A stretch of 39,985 bases of DNA, taken from Thermoleophilia bacterium (GTDB lineage: Bacteria; Actinomycetota; Thermoleophilia; BMS3ABIN01). Location: positions 1 to 39,985 of the forward strand of contig JACUUL010000014.1 of the NCBI GenBank assembly GCA_014859345.1. The letters run 5' to 3'. The notes below the pieces were generated by a model. It was given only the letters and a program-made list of their open reading frames with translations, had not been told where the DNA came from and searched no databases. A program made the translations under genes and the position numbers. Positions 1 through 7,962 of the stretch are shown one piece after another (position 1 is the stretch's first letter; every line of letters starts with the position of its first letter).

Positions 1-33
1 GTCATGGCCTGAGGAAGGGCTTGACATTCACAT

Positions 34-94
34 AGCAGCGAAGCGAAGAATCTGCATTTTGCGATTAACAAGCAGATGCTTCGTCGCTTTGCTT
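34..94. repeat. Imperfect inverted repeat near the left edge
   Basis: The left arm at 34-55 reads AGCAGCGAAGCG followed by AAGAATCTGC. The right arm at 72-94 begins GCAGATGCTTCG and continues TCGCTTTGCTT. The inner 12 bases pair with one mismatch; the outer part pairs only loosely. The loop is about 16 bases. I infer a decayed dispersed hairpin element or the tail of an upstream terminator; there is no U-run. The rest of 1-207 shows no gene I can support. Confidence 0.4.
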
Positions 95-207
95 CTCAGG
101 GCTTGCCCTCGAGCGCAGCGTTGGGATGACAAATGCCGGAGTTTATGGATGGGCATCATGAATAATATGTGGTTTTTTTCTGGCAATTTGCGGGGGTGGT
201 GGAATAA

Positions 208-1530
208 TTGACGCAAAGCTCTGGAAGCGGGGGCCGAGCGGTTGTCATCGGTCTCGACGGCACCCCCTACAGCTTCCTTAAAAAAGAGGTATCAGCCGGG
301 AACCTGCCCCATCTCGCCCGGCTTTTTTCTGCAGGCAATCTCGGCCGCATGGAAACGGAGATTCCCACAATCTCGTCCGTGGCATGGGCTTCCTTTATGA
401 CCGGAAAAAACCCGGGAGATCACGGAATTTTTGGATTTACCGACCGCTGGCCCGGCACCTGGCAGCTATATTTCCCCAACTACCAGCATCTCAAGTGTGA
501 GGCCGTCTGGGAAACTCTCAGCCGCCAAGGCAAACGCTGCTGTGTCATAAACGTGCCCTCCACCTATCCGGCCCGGGAGTTAAACGGTGTACTGGTATCC
601 GGGTTCGTGGCTCCCACCTTGGAAAAAGCCGTATATCCCGCATCGACTTTCGAATATTTGAACCGCATAGGCTACCGAGTGGACGTTGATGCGGCCAGGG
701 GCCGGGAGTCGCTGGACGCCCTGCTTGAGGACCTGTTCCTGACCCTGGAAAAACGTCGTCAGGCCATTTTGAAGCTCTGGGACCAGGAACCATGGGACCT
801 GTTTGTGGCTGTCATCACCGAAACCGACCGCCTGCACCATTTCATGTGGCGCTACTACGAGGAACAGGACCCGGTCTACTCATCTGAATTTCTCAGTTTT
901 TATCGCGCCGTCGACGAGTTCGCAGGCGAGCTGGCGGAGATGGTCCCGGACGAATCGGCTCTCTTCATGCTTTCCGACCACGGTTCCTGCACGATAGAGA
1001 AAGAGGTATACATAAATGCCTTCCTGAAGGAAAAAGGATATCTGGCCCTGAAGGGAGAGTCTCCCATGACAATCGCCGACCTGGATCCGCAAAAGACACG
1101 CGCCTACTGCATGGATCCCGGCCGCATCTACCTGAATCTGGAAGGCCGTGAGCCAGGCGGCATCATCGGCCCTGAAGACGGAGCGGGCTTGCGCGAGGAG
1201 ATTATCAAAGACATGCAGGACCTGATGGATCCGGACAGCGGCGAGCCCGTGGTCGGACGTATTATCGGGCGCGATGAGATCTACGCGGGCCCGGAAGTCG
1301 GCAGAGGGCCGGATTTCATCGCCCATCCCAGGCCGGGCTATGATTTTAAGGGCGCAATCGCCAGGCAGGAAATATTCTGGAAAGGTCATCTCAACGGCAT
1401 GCACACCCAGGACGATGCTTTTGTGTTTGTGAAAACCCCCTGGGAGGCCCATGCCCCCGGGCACATCAGGGACATAGCGACGCTCATCCGGAAGGCGTTT
1501 TCCGGTGGCAGGGATAATACTGTTGAATAA
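208..1530 (+). CDS. AlkP-superfamily phosphodiesterase (module A)
   Basis: This is a 440-residue protein of the alkaline phosphatase superfamily, type I phosphodiesterase/nucleotide pyrophosphatase branch. These two-metal enzymes cut or transfer phosphodiesters. The metal and catalytic landmarks are visible in order: IGLDG (Asp17), a Thr/Ser-rich nucleophile region PTISSVAW near 53-60, TDRLHH near 206-211, SDHGS at 256-260 and a late GMHTQDD histidine. There is no signal peptide or membrane segment, so it should be cytoplasmic. The TTG start is forced, because IGLDG begins 13 residues in and the next in-frame ATG is at codon 48; a purine-rich GGGGGTGGTGGA stretch lies upstream. The flippase gene follows after 5 bases. 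Unlike the two other AlkP copies (19654 and 22951) it is shorter and lacks their acidic C-terminal tail ending LGYL. The substrate is unknown. Confidence 0.85.
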   Translation: MTQSSGSGGRAVVIGLDGTPYSFLKKEVSAGNLPHLARLFSAGNLGRMETEIPTISSVAWASFMTGKNPGDHGIFGFTDRWPGTWQLYFPNYQHLKCEAVWETLSRQGKRCCVINVPSTYPARELNGVLVSGFVAPTLEKAVYPASTFEYLNRIGYRVDVDAARGRESLDALLEDLFLTLEKRRQAILKLWDQEPWDLFVAVITETDRLHHFMWRYYEEQDPVYSSEFLSFYRAVDEFAGELAEMVPDESALFMLSDHGSCTIEKEVYINAFLKEKGYLALKGESPMTIADLDPQKTRAYCMDPGRIYLNLEGREPGGIIGPEDGAGLREEIIKDMQDLMDPDSGEPVVGRIIGRDEIYAGPEVGRGPDFIAHPRPGYDFKGAIARQEIFWKGHLNGMHTQDDAFVFVKTPWEAHAPGHIRDIATLIRKAFSGGRDNTVE

Positions 1531-1535
1531 TAAGG

Positions 1536-3089
1536 TTGCCCAAGTTGCAGCCTCATAAGCAGAAGCCTGCGGCTCAAGTCGACAGCCCGCAGATCAACCT
1601 GCTGGCCAGAGGCGCCACGATCAACCTCCTGGGCGCCGGCGCCAGAACTTCGCTGTTGTTTGTCTACACGGTATTTCTGGCGCGAATTCTGCCCGTGGAC
1701 CAGCTGGGCGAATACTTTCTCATGTTCGCCATCATCAATGTCCTCGCGATGATAGCGACGGCTGGACTCGATTACGGTGTTGTCCGGTACGTGTCACTTT
1801 TTTTTGGCGAAAAGAAGTTAGGACTGGTGCGCAAAACCACACTGGTCGGCCTGGCCATGGGACTTTCGGTCGGCACGGTCATGGCCCTAGGTCTGTTCCT
1901 GGCCGCTCCCTGGATTTCCCAGCGGTTTTTTGGAGGCAGCGCGCTGGCGCATAATGGCCTGCAAATCTTCGCCATCTCCATTCCGCTCTGGGTGGCCGCC
2001 CGGGTTTTTAATGCCACTACCCAGGGCCTGCACAAGATGGAATACCAGGTTTATAGCCGGGACCTGGGAGAACAGCTGTCCAAACTCGGCTTCTCGGTGC
2101 TGGCTGTCGTGATGGGCGCAGGTCTGATTGGTATCGTCTGGGCAAATGTGGCATCCATGGTTGTGGCGATGGCCATGTCGGTGGCGTTTGCCTTGATGAT
2201 AATTCCCAAAGATCCAGGGCCGAAGGCCGTCGACGTCAAAGCGGGCAAGCTGCTGCTTTTCTATTCGTTGCCGCTGGCTTTCACAACGATTGTAGCCATT
2301 CTTCAGCAAAATGTTGACATGTTTTTTTTGGGATACCTGGGAACGTCTGAAGAAGTAGGTTTTTACGGAGCTGCTATAAGGGTTGGACTGGTCAGCGCCG
2401 CCATCCTGACGGCGTTCGGGACCATGTTCGCGCCAATAATTTCTGACACCTACAACAGGAAGAAGATCTCCGAACTGGCGGGAATGTTCAAGACCGTGAC
2501 CAGATGGATATTCCTTGTCACTCTTCCACTATTTTTAGTGGTAGCGCTATTCCCGGGATTCGTTTTGAAAATTTTCGGCGGCGAATTTGCCGAGGCGCGG
2601 GGGGCTCTCGTGATTCTCGCGGTCGCCCAACTGATACACGCTGGCACCGGTCTGGCGGGCATGATGGTGATGATGTCGGGAAGACCAAAAATGGAATTCG
2701 CAAACGTCGCGGTCGGCCTCATGGCCAATACGGCTGTTTGCCTGATAATGATACCCAGGTTTGGAATTTTGGGAGCGGCAGTGGCAAACATGGTCTCAGC
2801 AGGAGTGGTAAATGCTCTTCGGGCAATTGAGGTGTGGCTTTTCATGCGCGTTCATGCCTATGACCGCCGATCCCTCAAGCCCTTGCTGGCGGGAGCCTCA
2901 GCTGCCGCCGTGATACTGGCCGCAAATATCCTGCTGCCTTTCGAGCCCGGTCTGTTGCTGAATGGCCTTCTGGTGACCGTGCTTCTGGCCTCTTATATTG
3001 GTGTGATAGCCGCTCTGGGACTCGATGAAAATGATAAAATGGCATTGAGGCTGATAAAGGCCCGGCTGTTAAAACCAAGTGCCGCCTGA
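1536..3089 (+). CDS. Polysaccharide/lipid-linked oligosaccharide flippase (Wzx-like), copy 1
   Basis: This 517-residue integral membrane protein has many hydrophobic segments, consistent with the 12-14 helices of the MOP/Wzx-type flippases. That family moves lipid-linked sugar repeat units across the cytoplasmic membrane. It shares with the copies at 18078 and 21381 the signatures AGLD.G..RYV near the second helix, TQG.H.M with R/N-D-x-GEQ mid-protein, and a C-terminal acidic DENDK-like motif. The start is TTG, 5 bases after the AlkP stop, so the two are probably translationally coupled. The ligase gene follows at 3169. I see no frameshift or truncation. The family is clear; the transported glycan is not. 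Confidence 0.88.
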   Translation: MPKLQPHKQKPAAQVDSPQINLLARGATINLLGAGARTSLLFVYTVFLARILPVDQLGEYFLMFAIINVLAMIATAGLDYGVVRYVSLFFGEKKLGLVRKTTLVGLAMGLSVGTVMALGLFLAAPWISQRFFGGSALAHNGLQIFAISIPLWVAARVFNATTQGLHKMEYQVYSRDLGEQLSKLGFSVLAVVMGAGLIGIVWANVASMVVAMAMSVAFALMIIPKDPGPKAVDVKAGKLLLFYSLPLAFTTIVAILQQNVDMFFLGYLGTSEEVGFYGAAIRVGLVSAAILTAFGTMFAPIISDTYNRKKISELAGMFKTVTRWIFLVTLPLFLVVALFPGFVLKIFGGEFAEARGALVILAVAQLIHAGTGLAGMMVMMSGRPKMEFANVAVGLMANTAVCLIMIPRFGILGAAVANMVSAGVVNALRAIEVWLFMRVHAYDRRSLKPLLAGASAAAVILAANILLPFEPGLLLNGLLVTVLLASYIGVIAALGLDENDKMALRLIKARLLKPSAA

Positions 3090-3168
3090 TCTTTGCAAAT
3101 ATCTTATCTCCACCGCAACAATTGTCCCCCCGGAATGACACCTAGCGGGCAGACTCTTATGAAAATTA

Positions 3169-4554
3169 ATGAAGAGAAGGGCCAAAACAGCATTCGAAGT
3201 TATGGCTACTGATAAATTCATGTATGAGCAAATCCCTACAGATGACTGCCGAAGCCGGAGATGCCTGGCTGGACTGTGGGCGCTAACGATCCTCCTGGCT
3301 GGAATCTTGCTATATCCCGATACCTACGCCGATGCGGGTTTGCGTCTCGGTTCCCTGCGCCTGAGCCCGCTCAGCCTCGTATTTGCCGTGACGGCGCCGC
3401 CAATCGTTTATTTCATTTTTTCGGCTCGAAAAAAACTGACGCTCTCCTTGCTGGATGCTGTCTTGATCGGCACCAGCCTCTTTCTGGTAACCCGGGGGCT
3501 GCTGGCCGTCTCGAATCCGAACGCCGCCGCTTTGCTGCTGGCATATTTTGCCTACGCAGGGGTGGCATATTATGGCTCCGCAACCCTGGCACAGAATGCC
3601 GCCGCCAGACGAGTACTGTTCACCGCCCTGGTAGTGCTGAGTCTGATAATTGCCGTGTATGCGATGATCGAGTTTCTCTTTAACCGCAATTTCCTTTTTG
3701 CGGACATCACGTCCGAAAAGGTTCCCATCAAGAATGCTGACTTCCATCGCAGCGGTTCGACGCTGGGTCATCCCACGGCTCTGGGAATGCTTATGGTACA
3801 GGCATTGCCTTTTCTGCTACTGTTTTTCGTCGAGTCCAGAAACCTGGGGAAAAAGACATTATGGGGGCTAGGCATACTGGCGGTAGTTATGGCCTTGATT
3901 GTTTCGTTTGCCAAAGGCAGCTGGATTACCGCGGGGCTCCTGGGGCTGGCCGCAATAATCTGGCTGGTAAAAAGCCAAATAAAACACAAGTGGACGTACA
4001 TGTCGCTGGCGATCGCAGTGGTAATGGTTTCCGGCAGTGTCATGCTCATGTTCTACAACACTTTAAAGTTTAATGTCCTCTCGGAGACGAGGCAGAATGA
4101 AAGCTTTAACACACGTATCATTTTATGGGAAAAGGGAGCTCAGAACTTCCTGGCGCATCCTCTGTTTGGAGTGGGACTTCAGCAGGGAGGAGCAGCAATA
4201 TTTAAAGAAAATTTTACAGCCGAGGAGCAGGAGATTATGGAGGGAAAAGCTCTGCCGGTAGATAATTTATACCTGACTATATTTGTGGAAGGCGGAATAG
4301 TAGGAGCGGCCTTGGTTTTGCTTGCCGCTTGCCTCCTCCTGAAGAATATGGCTGCGGCCGCCAAAAGCAGCGAGGAACTGAGAATGTGGCTGGTGCCGGC
4401 CGCAATCAGCATGGCGGCCGTTCTGATCAATGGCATGACTATCGACTCGTTGCTGTTCTGGCCGGCCATGGTCGTGTTCTGGCTGTGCGCAGGTCTTTTC
4501 CGTGCAATCAGTGAAGTAAATAATGCTGGTCTCAACGGATCGCTAAAAAGTTAG
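3169..4554 (+). CDS. O-antigen ligase/polymerase family membrane protein, copy 1
   Basis: This 461-residue multi-spanning protein resembles the O-antigen ligase/Wzy_C family, which joins or polymerises lipid-linked glycans on the outer face of the cytoplasmic membrane. A central FAKGSWIT segment and a periplasmic-loop-like region with RIILWEKGAQNF and HPLFGVGL match the usual Arg and Gly-rich loop pattern. It is a close paralogue of the protein at 16628: both have YPDT followed by GSLR.SPL near the N-terminus. The start is uncertain. ATG 3169 has no clear ribosome site, and an in-frame ATG at 3202 is an alternative. It ends module A (AlkP, flippase, ligase). Ligase and polymerase cannot be told apart from sequence alone. 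Confidence 0.8.
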   Translation: MKRRAKTAFEVMATDKFMYEQIPTDDCRSRRCLAGLWALTILLAGILLYPDTYADAGLRLGSLRLSPLSLVFAVTAPPIVYFIFSARKKLTLSLLDAVLIGTSLFLVTRGLLAVSNPNAAALLLAYFAYAGVAYYGSATLAQNAAARRVLFTALVVLSLIIAVYAMIEFLFNRNFLFADITSEKVPIKNADFHRSGSTLGHPTALGMLMVQALPFLLLFFVESRNLGKKTLWGLGILAVVMALIVSFAKGSWITAGLLGLAAIIWLVKSQIKHKWTYMSLAIAVVMVSGSVMLMFYNTLKFNVLSETRQNESFNTRIILWEKGAQNFLAHPLFGVGLQQGGAAIFKENFTAEEQEIMEGKALPVDNLYLTIFVEGGIVGAALVLLAACLLLKNMAAAAKSSEELRMWLVPAAISMAAVLINGMTIDSLLFWPAMVVFWLCAGLFRAISEVNNAGLNGSLKS

Positions 4555-4594
4555 GGTGTCGCAGTCCTGATGTTCAAAAAACAGAGACAATAGC

Positions 4595-5788
4595 ATGGAC
4601 CCGGTAGAGAGATCTCTACTGGTGGCTGCTTCCAGGCTGAATGCCGACTCAGCCCGTATGCAGCGCGTACAGAAACTGGCCCAGCGGGATTTAAACTGGG
4701 AAGCTCTAGTAAATCAAAGCACGATACACGGCACGGCTGGGATAATTTATCGAAACCTGACCGCTTCGGGGCATAGCGTGGACATTCCGGAAGCCGAACT
4801 GGAGCGCCTGAAAAAAATCTATTTGATGACGGCCGCCATGGGCCTGAGGCATCTTACGCAGCTGAGGGAGATAGCCCAGGAGCTGACTTCTCAGGGGATC
4901 GAAATTATAGTGCTCAAGGGCGCCGTCCTGGCGGAAAGAATATATGGCGACGTCGGCCTCAGGCCTTTTTCCGATGTTGATATTCTCGTGCGCGAAGAGG
5001 ACTGGCCCCGGATCTATGAGGTTTTAAAAAAAAAGGGCTGCCAGCCGCCGCCAGGAAAAGACTTCAGGGAGGTTCCGCCAAAGCTGATGAAATATGACGT
5101 CATGTCGCACATGCAATGGACGTCACCGCTCGGCACATGTCTCGAGTTTCAGTTCGATCTGCTTACCATGGGTGTGGGGATGCGCGATATCGGCGGGGTC
5201 TGGGACCGGAGCCGGAAGGCAGAGATACTCGGTTCCGAAGTCAGGGTCCTGGGTCCTGAGGACCAGCTGCTGCATCTGGTGATACATGCCAACAGGCACG
5301 GCTGCGCCAGGTTAAAGTGGCTGTCCGATATCTCCGAAAGCCTGTATCAAAACGGTCACGATTGGGACCTTCTGGTCCGGATAGCGCAAAGGGAAGGAAT
5401 AGCGGCCTGCTTCCATGCGACGATTGCCCATATTCAGAGGCTGTATGACACGAGGCTGGTGCCCGAGGAGGTCATGAGGAGGATCAAGCCGCGCTTCTAT
5501 AAGGAAGCAGTATGGAATCGGATATGGCCACAAGAGCAATTGGGCGAGTTTCAGGGAAGACACGAGGATGCCATCTGCTTTTATTTTTACCGCCCGTTAA
5601 GCGGATGGAACTTGCTGAATTTTGTGCTCACAGGAAGAGTCCGGGACAAGCTGGTCTACCAGCTGCGATGGATCTTTCCTTCGCTTAAATGGATGTCTGT
5701 CACGTACGGAAAACCGAGGTCTCTGGCGCTGCTCAAGTATTATCTCTGGAGATTGGCCGGATTTGCAGTGAAAAGAGATAAACATTGA
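4595..5788 (+). CDS. Nucleotidyltransferase-fold family protein (NTP_transf_5 type)
   Basis: This 397-residue protein matches the uncharacterised nucleotidyltransferase family (NTP_transf_5, PF14907). The diagnostic core is LKGA at 107-110, then RIYGDVGLRPFSDVDILV, where Asp127 and Asp129 form the D-x-D metal pair. An all-helical N-terminal third and a helical C-terminal half flank it. There is no signal peptide; it should be cytoplasmic. Members often accompany HprK-like kinases and PqqD-like proteins in peptide or exopolysaccharide loci, and such a set lies on the minus strand at 33543-35327. It follows the ligase gene by 40 bases on the same strand and may be the last gene of that transcript. 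The reaction is unknown; nucleotidyl transfer to a protein, peptide or sugar is only inference. Confidence 0.8.
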   Translation: MDPVERSLLVAASRLNADSARMQRVQKLAQRDLNWEALVNQSTIHGTAGIIYRNLTASGHSVDIPEAELERLKKIYLMTAAMGLRHLTQLREIAQELTSQGIEIIVLKGAVLAERIYGDVGLRPFSDVDILVREEDWPRIYEVLKKKGCQPPPGKDFREVPPKLMKYDVMSHMQWTSPLGTCLEFQFDLLTMGVGMRDIGGVWDRSRKAEILGSEVRVLGPEDQLLHLVIHANRHGCARLKWLSDISESLYQNGHDWDLLVRIAQREGIAACFHATIAHIQRLYDTRLVPEEVMRRIKPRFYKEAVWNRIWPQEQLGEFQGRHEDAICFYFYRPLSGWNLLNFVLTGRVRDKLVYQLRWIFPSLKWMSVTYGKPRSLALLKYYLWRLAGFAVKRDKH

Positions 5789-5958
5789 TTTTTAGATTCG
5801 CGGATAGATTGCTATATTTAGTGCAGGGGGAATGCCTCGCAGGCGTCATGGATTGCCCACCGCCACCAATTCCAGGTGCAGCAGACCGGCATTGCTGTGT
5901 TCATCCGTGCTGGAATGTTAAGACGAATAGGTGGAGAAAGGAAGTCTCTTGAGATTTG

Positions 5959-5970
5959 AGAGGAAGGAAT
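5959..5970 (+). promoter_or_regulatory. Strong Shine-Dalgarno site deciding the Wzz-like start
   Basis: AGAGGAAGGAAT lies immediately before ATG 5971 and supports that start over an in-frame TTG at 5956. The intergenic stretch 5789-5970 otherwise holds a weak TATATT near 5813 without a good -35 and nothing else I can support. Confidence 0.7.
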
Positions 5971-6750
5971 ATGGATCTAGCAGAATTTTTTGGAGTTATC
6001 AGGAAATGGAAGTGGCTGATCCTGGCAGTGATCGTGGTAGCCACCGCTTATGCCGGTGTATCCGGCGCCAGAAGTACACAGATGTATCAGGCGGAATCCA
6101 CTCTGGTTGTGGGCCTGTCGCAGATAGCCTCAGCCACCGGCAGCGGTATCAGCCTGGCGCAGAGCGGCGATCGTATCGGCGCCACATATGCCGAGCTTGT
6201 GACCGGCAACGAAGTCATGGAAAATGCCTTGGGGAAAGCGAACCTCAACTGGAACCCCAACGTCCTTAAGGCCAGGACAGCTACCGAATCCATCAGAAAT
6301 ACGTCGGTGCTGAAAATCGCCGTTACCGACAGCGACCCAGTCCGCGTGCAGGTGCTGGCCAACGCCGTGGCTGAATCGTTTGTCGATTATCTGAAGGAAG
6401 CCAGCCAGGACGCCATCGAGCAGACTGCCGAGATGCTGACCGACGATCTGGCGGATATTGGAGACGAGATCTCATCGCTGAGCGCCGCACAGCCGGCGGG
6501 CGATCAAGGCAAGCTCAGGGCTTTGCAGGACCGCCGGGACGCCATTTTGGAGGGGCTGGAGAATCTGCAGGAACAGAAGGCCGCTTCGACAGATGTGCGA
6601 ATTGCGGATGAGGCAACCCTATCCCGGGCGGTGGGCGTTCCGATGACGCAGAGGATTCTTATCGGCTTCATGATCAGCGTGTTCGCCGGATCCATGCTTG
6701 CTTTTGTGACCGAGGCTGTGATATCGGTCCGCAAAAACCCGGATGAATGA
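5971..6750 (+). CDS. Wzz-like polysaccharide chain-length/copolymerase protein
   Basis: This 259-residue protein has the layout of Wzz/YveK-type polysaccharide copolymerases, which set polymer chain length. It has a short cytoplasmic start (MDLAEFFGVIRKWKW), a first membrane helix near 12-32, an extracytoplasmic coiled region with many Ala, Glu and Asp residues (about 120-215), and a second membrane helix near the C-terminus (ILIGFMISVFAGSMLAF). I chose ATG 5971 because AGGAAGG sits just before it; a TTG 15 bases upstream would remove that site. There is no Walker motif or BY-kinase domain, and no separate kinase is in the window, so regulation by tyrosine phosphorylation is not evident. It converges with the GT4 gene at 6754-7902, with 3 bases between. 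Confidence 0.8.
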   Translation: MDLAEFFGVIRKWKWLILAVIVVATAYAGVSGARSTQMYQAESTLVVGLSQIASATGSGISLAQSGDRIGATYAELVTGNEVMENALGKANLNWNPNVLKARTATESIRNTSVLKIAVTDSDPVRVQVLANAVAESFVDYLKEASQDAIEQTAEMLTDDLADIGDEISSLSAAQPAGDQGKLRALQDRRDAILEGLENLQEQKAASTDVRIADEATLSRAVGVPMTQRILIGFMISVFAGSMLAFVTEAVISVRKNPDE

Positions 6751-6753
6751 GCA

Positions 6754-7902
6754 TCAGGGACATCTGCCGGTCAGTGAGCGGTATGCGCTCCAGGTCTCCC
6801 GGGCTGTCTTGTCCCATGAGTATTTCCGGGACATGTCTGCGCCCGCAGAAATAAGCTGTCTCCGGACCTTTTCATCGGTTATGAGCCGATGAATTGCGTT
6901 CGCCATTCCAGCCACGTCGCGCGGATCGAAATACAACGGAGCCTCACCGAGAGTCTCGGGTATGCAGGGAGCGGTGGAGGCCGCCACCGGGACACCATAA
7001 TGCATGGCCTCCAGCGGCGGAAATCCAAAACCCTCGGCAAGCGAAGGAAATACGAAAACAGAAGCTCTTTGATACAGAGCCGCGAGTAATGAATCTGAGA
7101 CCTTTCCTGTCAGAGTTACCTTGTCCGTCAGCCCTTCCTGATGAATGATGTCAATAACTTCGGAGTGCCCGCACGCGGGCGGCCCGGCAATGATGAGTTT
7201 GTGACCTCCATTCTTGCCGGACTTGACCAACTCCGAGAAGGCCTTCACCAGGGAGGAAAAATTTTTATTAGTCGCAATGGCGCCAACTGAAAGAATATAT
7301 GGCGGTAATTCGGCAACCGACCGCAAATCTTCCTCGAGGGCTTCACGTTGTGGAAGGCCAAGATTGATCACCTCGGTTTTTTTCTCGTCGGCGCCGAGTA
7401 GCTCGATAATTTCGGTTCTTGCCATGTGGGTGTCGCAGAGAATTTTGTCGGCATGTCTGGCGGCAAAGCGGAAATGCCACCTGGCATATGTGCGCCAGAG
7501 GGGATCGCGGCCCTTGGAATTGGTCATGAAATGGACATCGTGAATTGAACATACCTGGGGAATCCTGACCAAGGGAGCAATATTGTTGGCAGGCATATGC
7601 AGAACATCGATTTTATGTTTACGGACCGCCAGGGGAAGAAGAATGTTGAGCCATAGAATTTCCAGCCAGAAATTCATGAATTTTGTCGCAAGGGATTTGC
7701 GGGAAAAGGGCTTCGGAGCCCGAAGGGGCACAATCTCCATGTCTTCAGGCTGGAGATTGTGCAACGCTTCCAGCAGGTCTCTTGCGTACACGCTTGTGCC
7801 TGTTGTGCAGCGATCCGTCACGGAGACGTCCAGGCCAACTCTGCAGAGGCGCTTCGTTGTCAGGGGATCGCGGTCCGAATGTCCGGTGTCGATTTGAAGC
7901 AT
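6754..7902 (-). CDS. GT4 glycosyltransferase
   Basis: This is a 382-residue GT-B fold glycosyltransferase of family GT4, retaining enzymes that use nucleotide-activated sugars. The N-terminal acceptor domain begins near residue 20 with RVGLDVSV and a Gly-Thr-Ser loop. The C-terminal donor domain starts near 201 (PYILSVGAIATNKN) and carries the E-x7-E type motif EGFGFPPLE at 290-298. It has no signal peptide and is expected on the cytoplasmic face of the membrane. It is transcribed divergently from the ligase at 7963 and is the only minus-strand gene between 208 and 11753. Upstream of its ATG I see no strong ribosome site. The donor and acceptor sugars are not predictable from this sequence. 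Confidence 0.87.
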   Translation of the reverse strand: MLQIDTGHSDRDPLTTKRLCRVGLDVSVTDRCTTGTSVYARDLLEALHNLQPEDMEIVPLRAPKPFSRKSLATKFMNFWLEILWLNILLPLAVRKHKIDVLHMPANNIAPLVRIPQVCSIHDVHFMTNSKGRDPLWRTYARWHFRFAARHADKILCDTHMARTEIIELLGADEKKTEVINLGLPQREALEEDLRSVAELPPYILSVGAIATNKNFSSLVKAFSELVKSGKNGGHKLIIAGPPACGHSEVIDIIHQEGLTDKVTLTGKVSDSLLAALYQRASVFVFPSLAEGFGFPPLEAMHYGVPVAASTAPCIPETLGEAPLYFDPRDVAGMANAIHRLITDEKVRRQLISAGADMSRKYSWDKTARETWSAYRSLTGRCP

Positions 7903-7962
7903 ATAATAATTTTACCATTCGCGATGGCGACAATAGCAGCAATTTAGCCGGGGTGGGAGCTT

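Noticed and set aside
208-222. GACGCAAAGC at 210-219 resembles the GEMM-I riboswitch core
   Set aside because: No GGCAAACC, GNRA-capped stem or closing strand lies around it, and it falls inside the start of the AlkP coding region.
5832-5921. Open frame of 29 codons with a good ribosome site before the Wzz-like gene
   Set aside because: Very short, Arg/Ser/Cys-rich and without recognisable features; probably chance.
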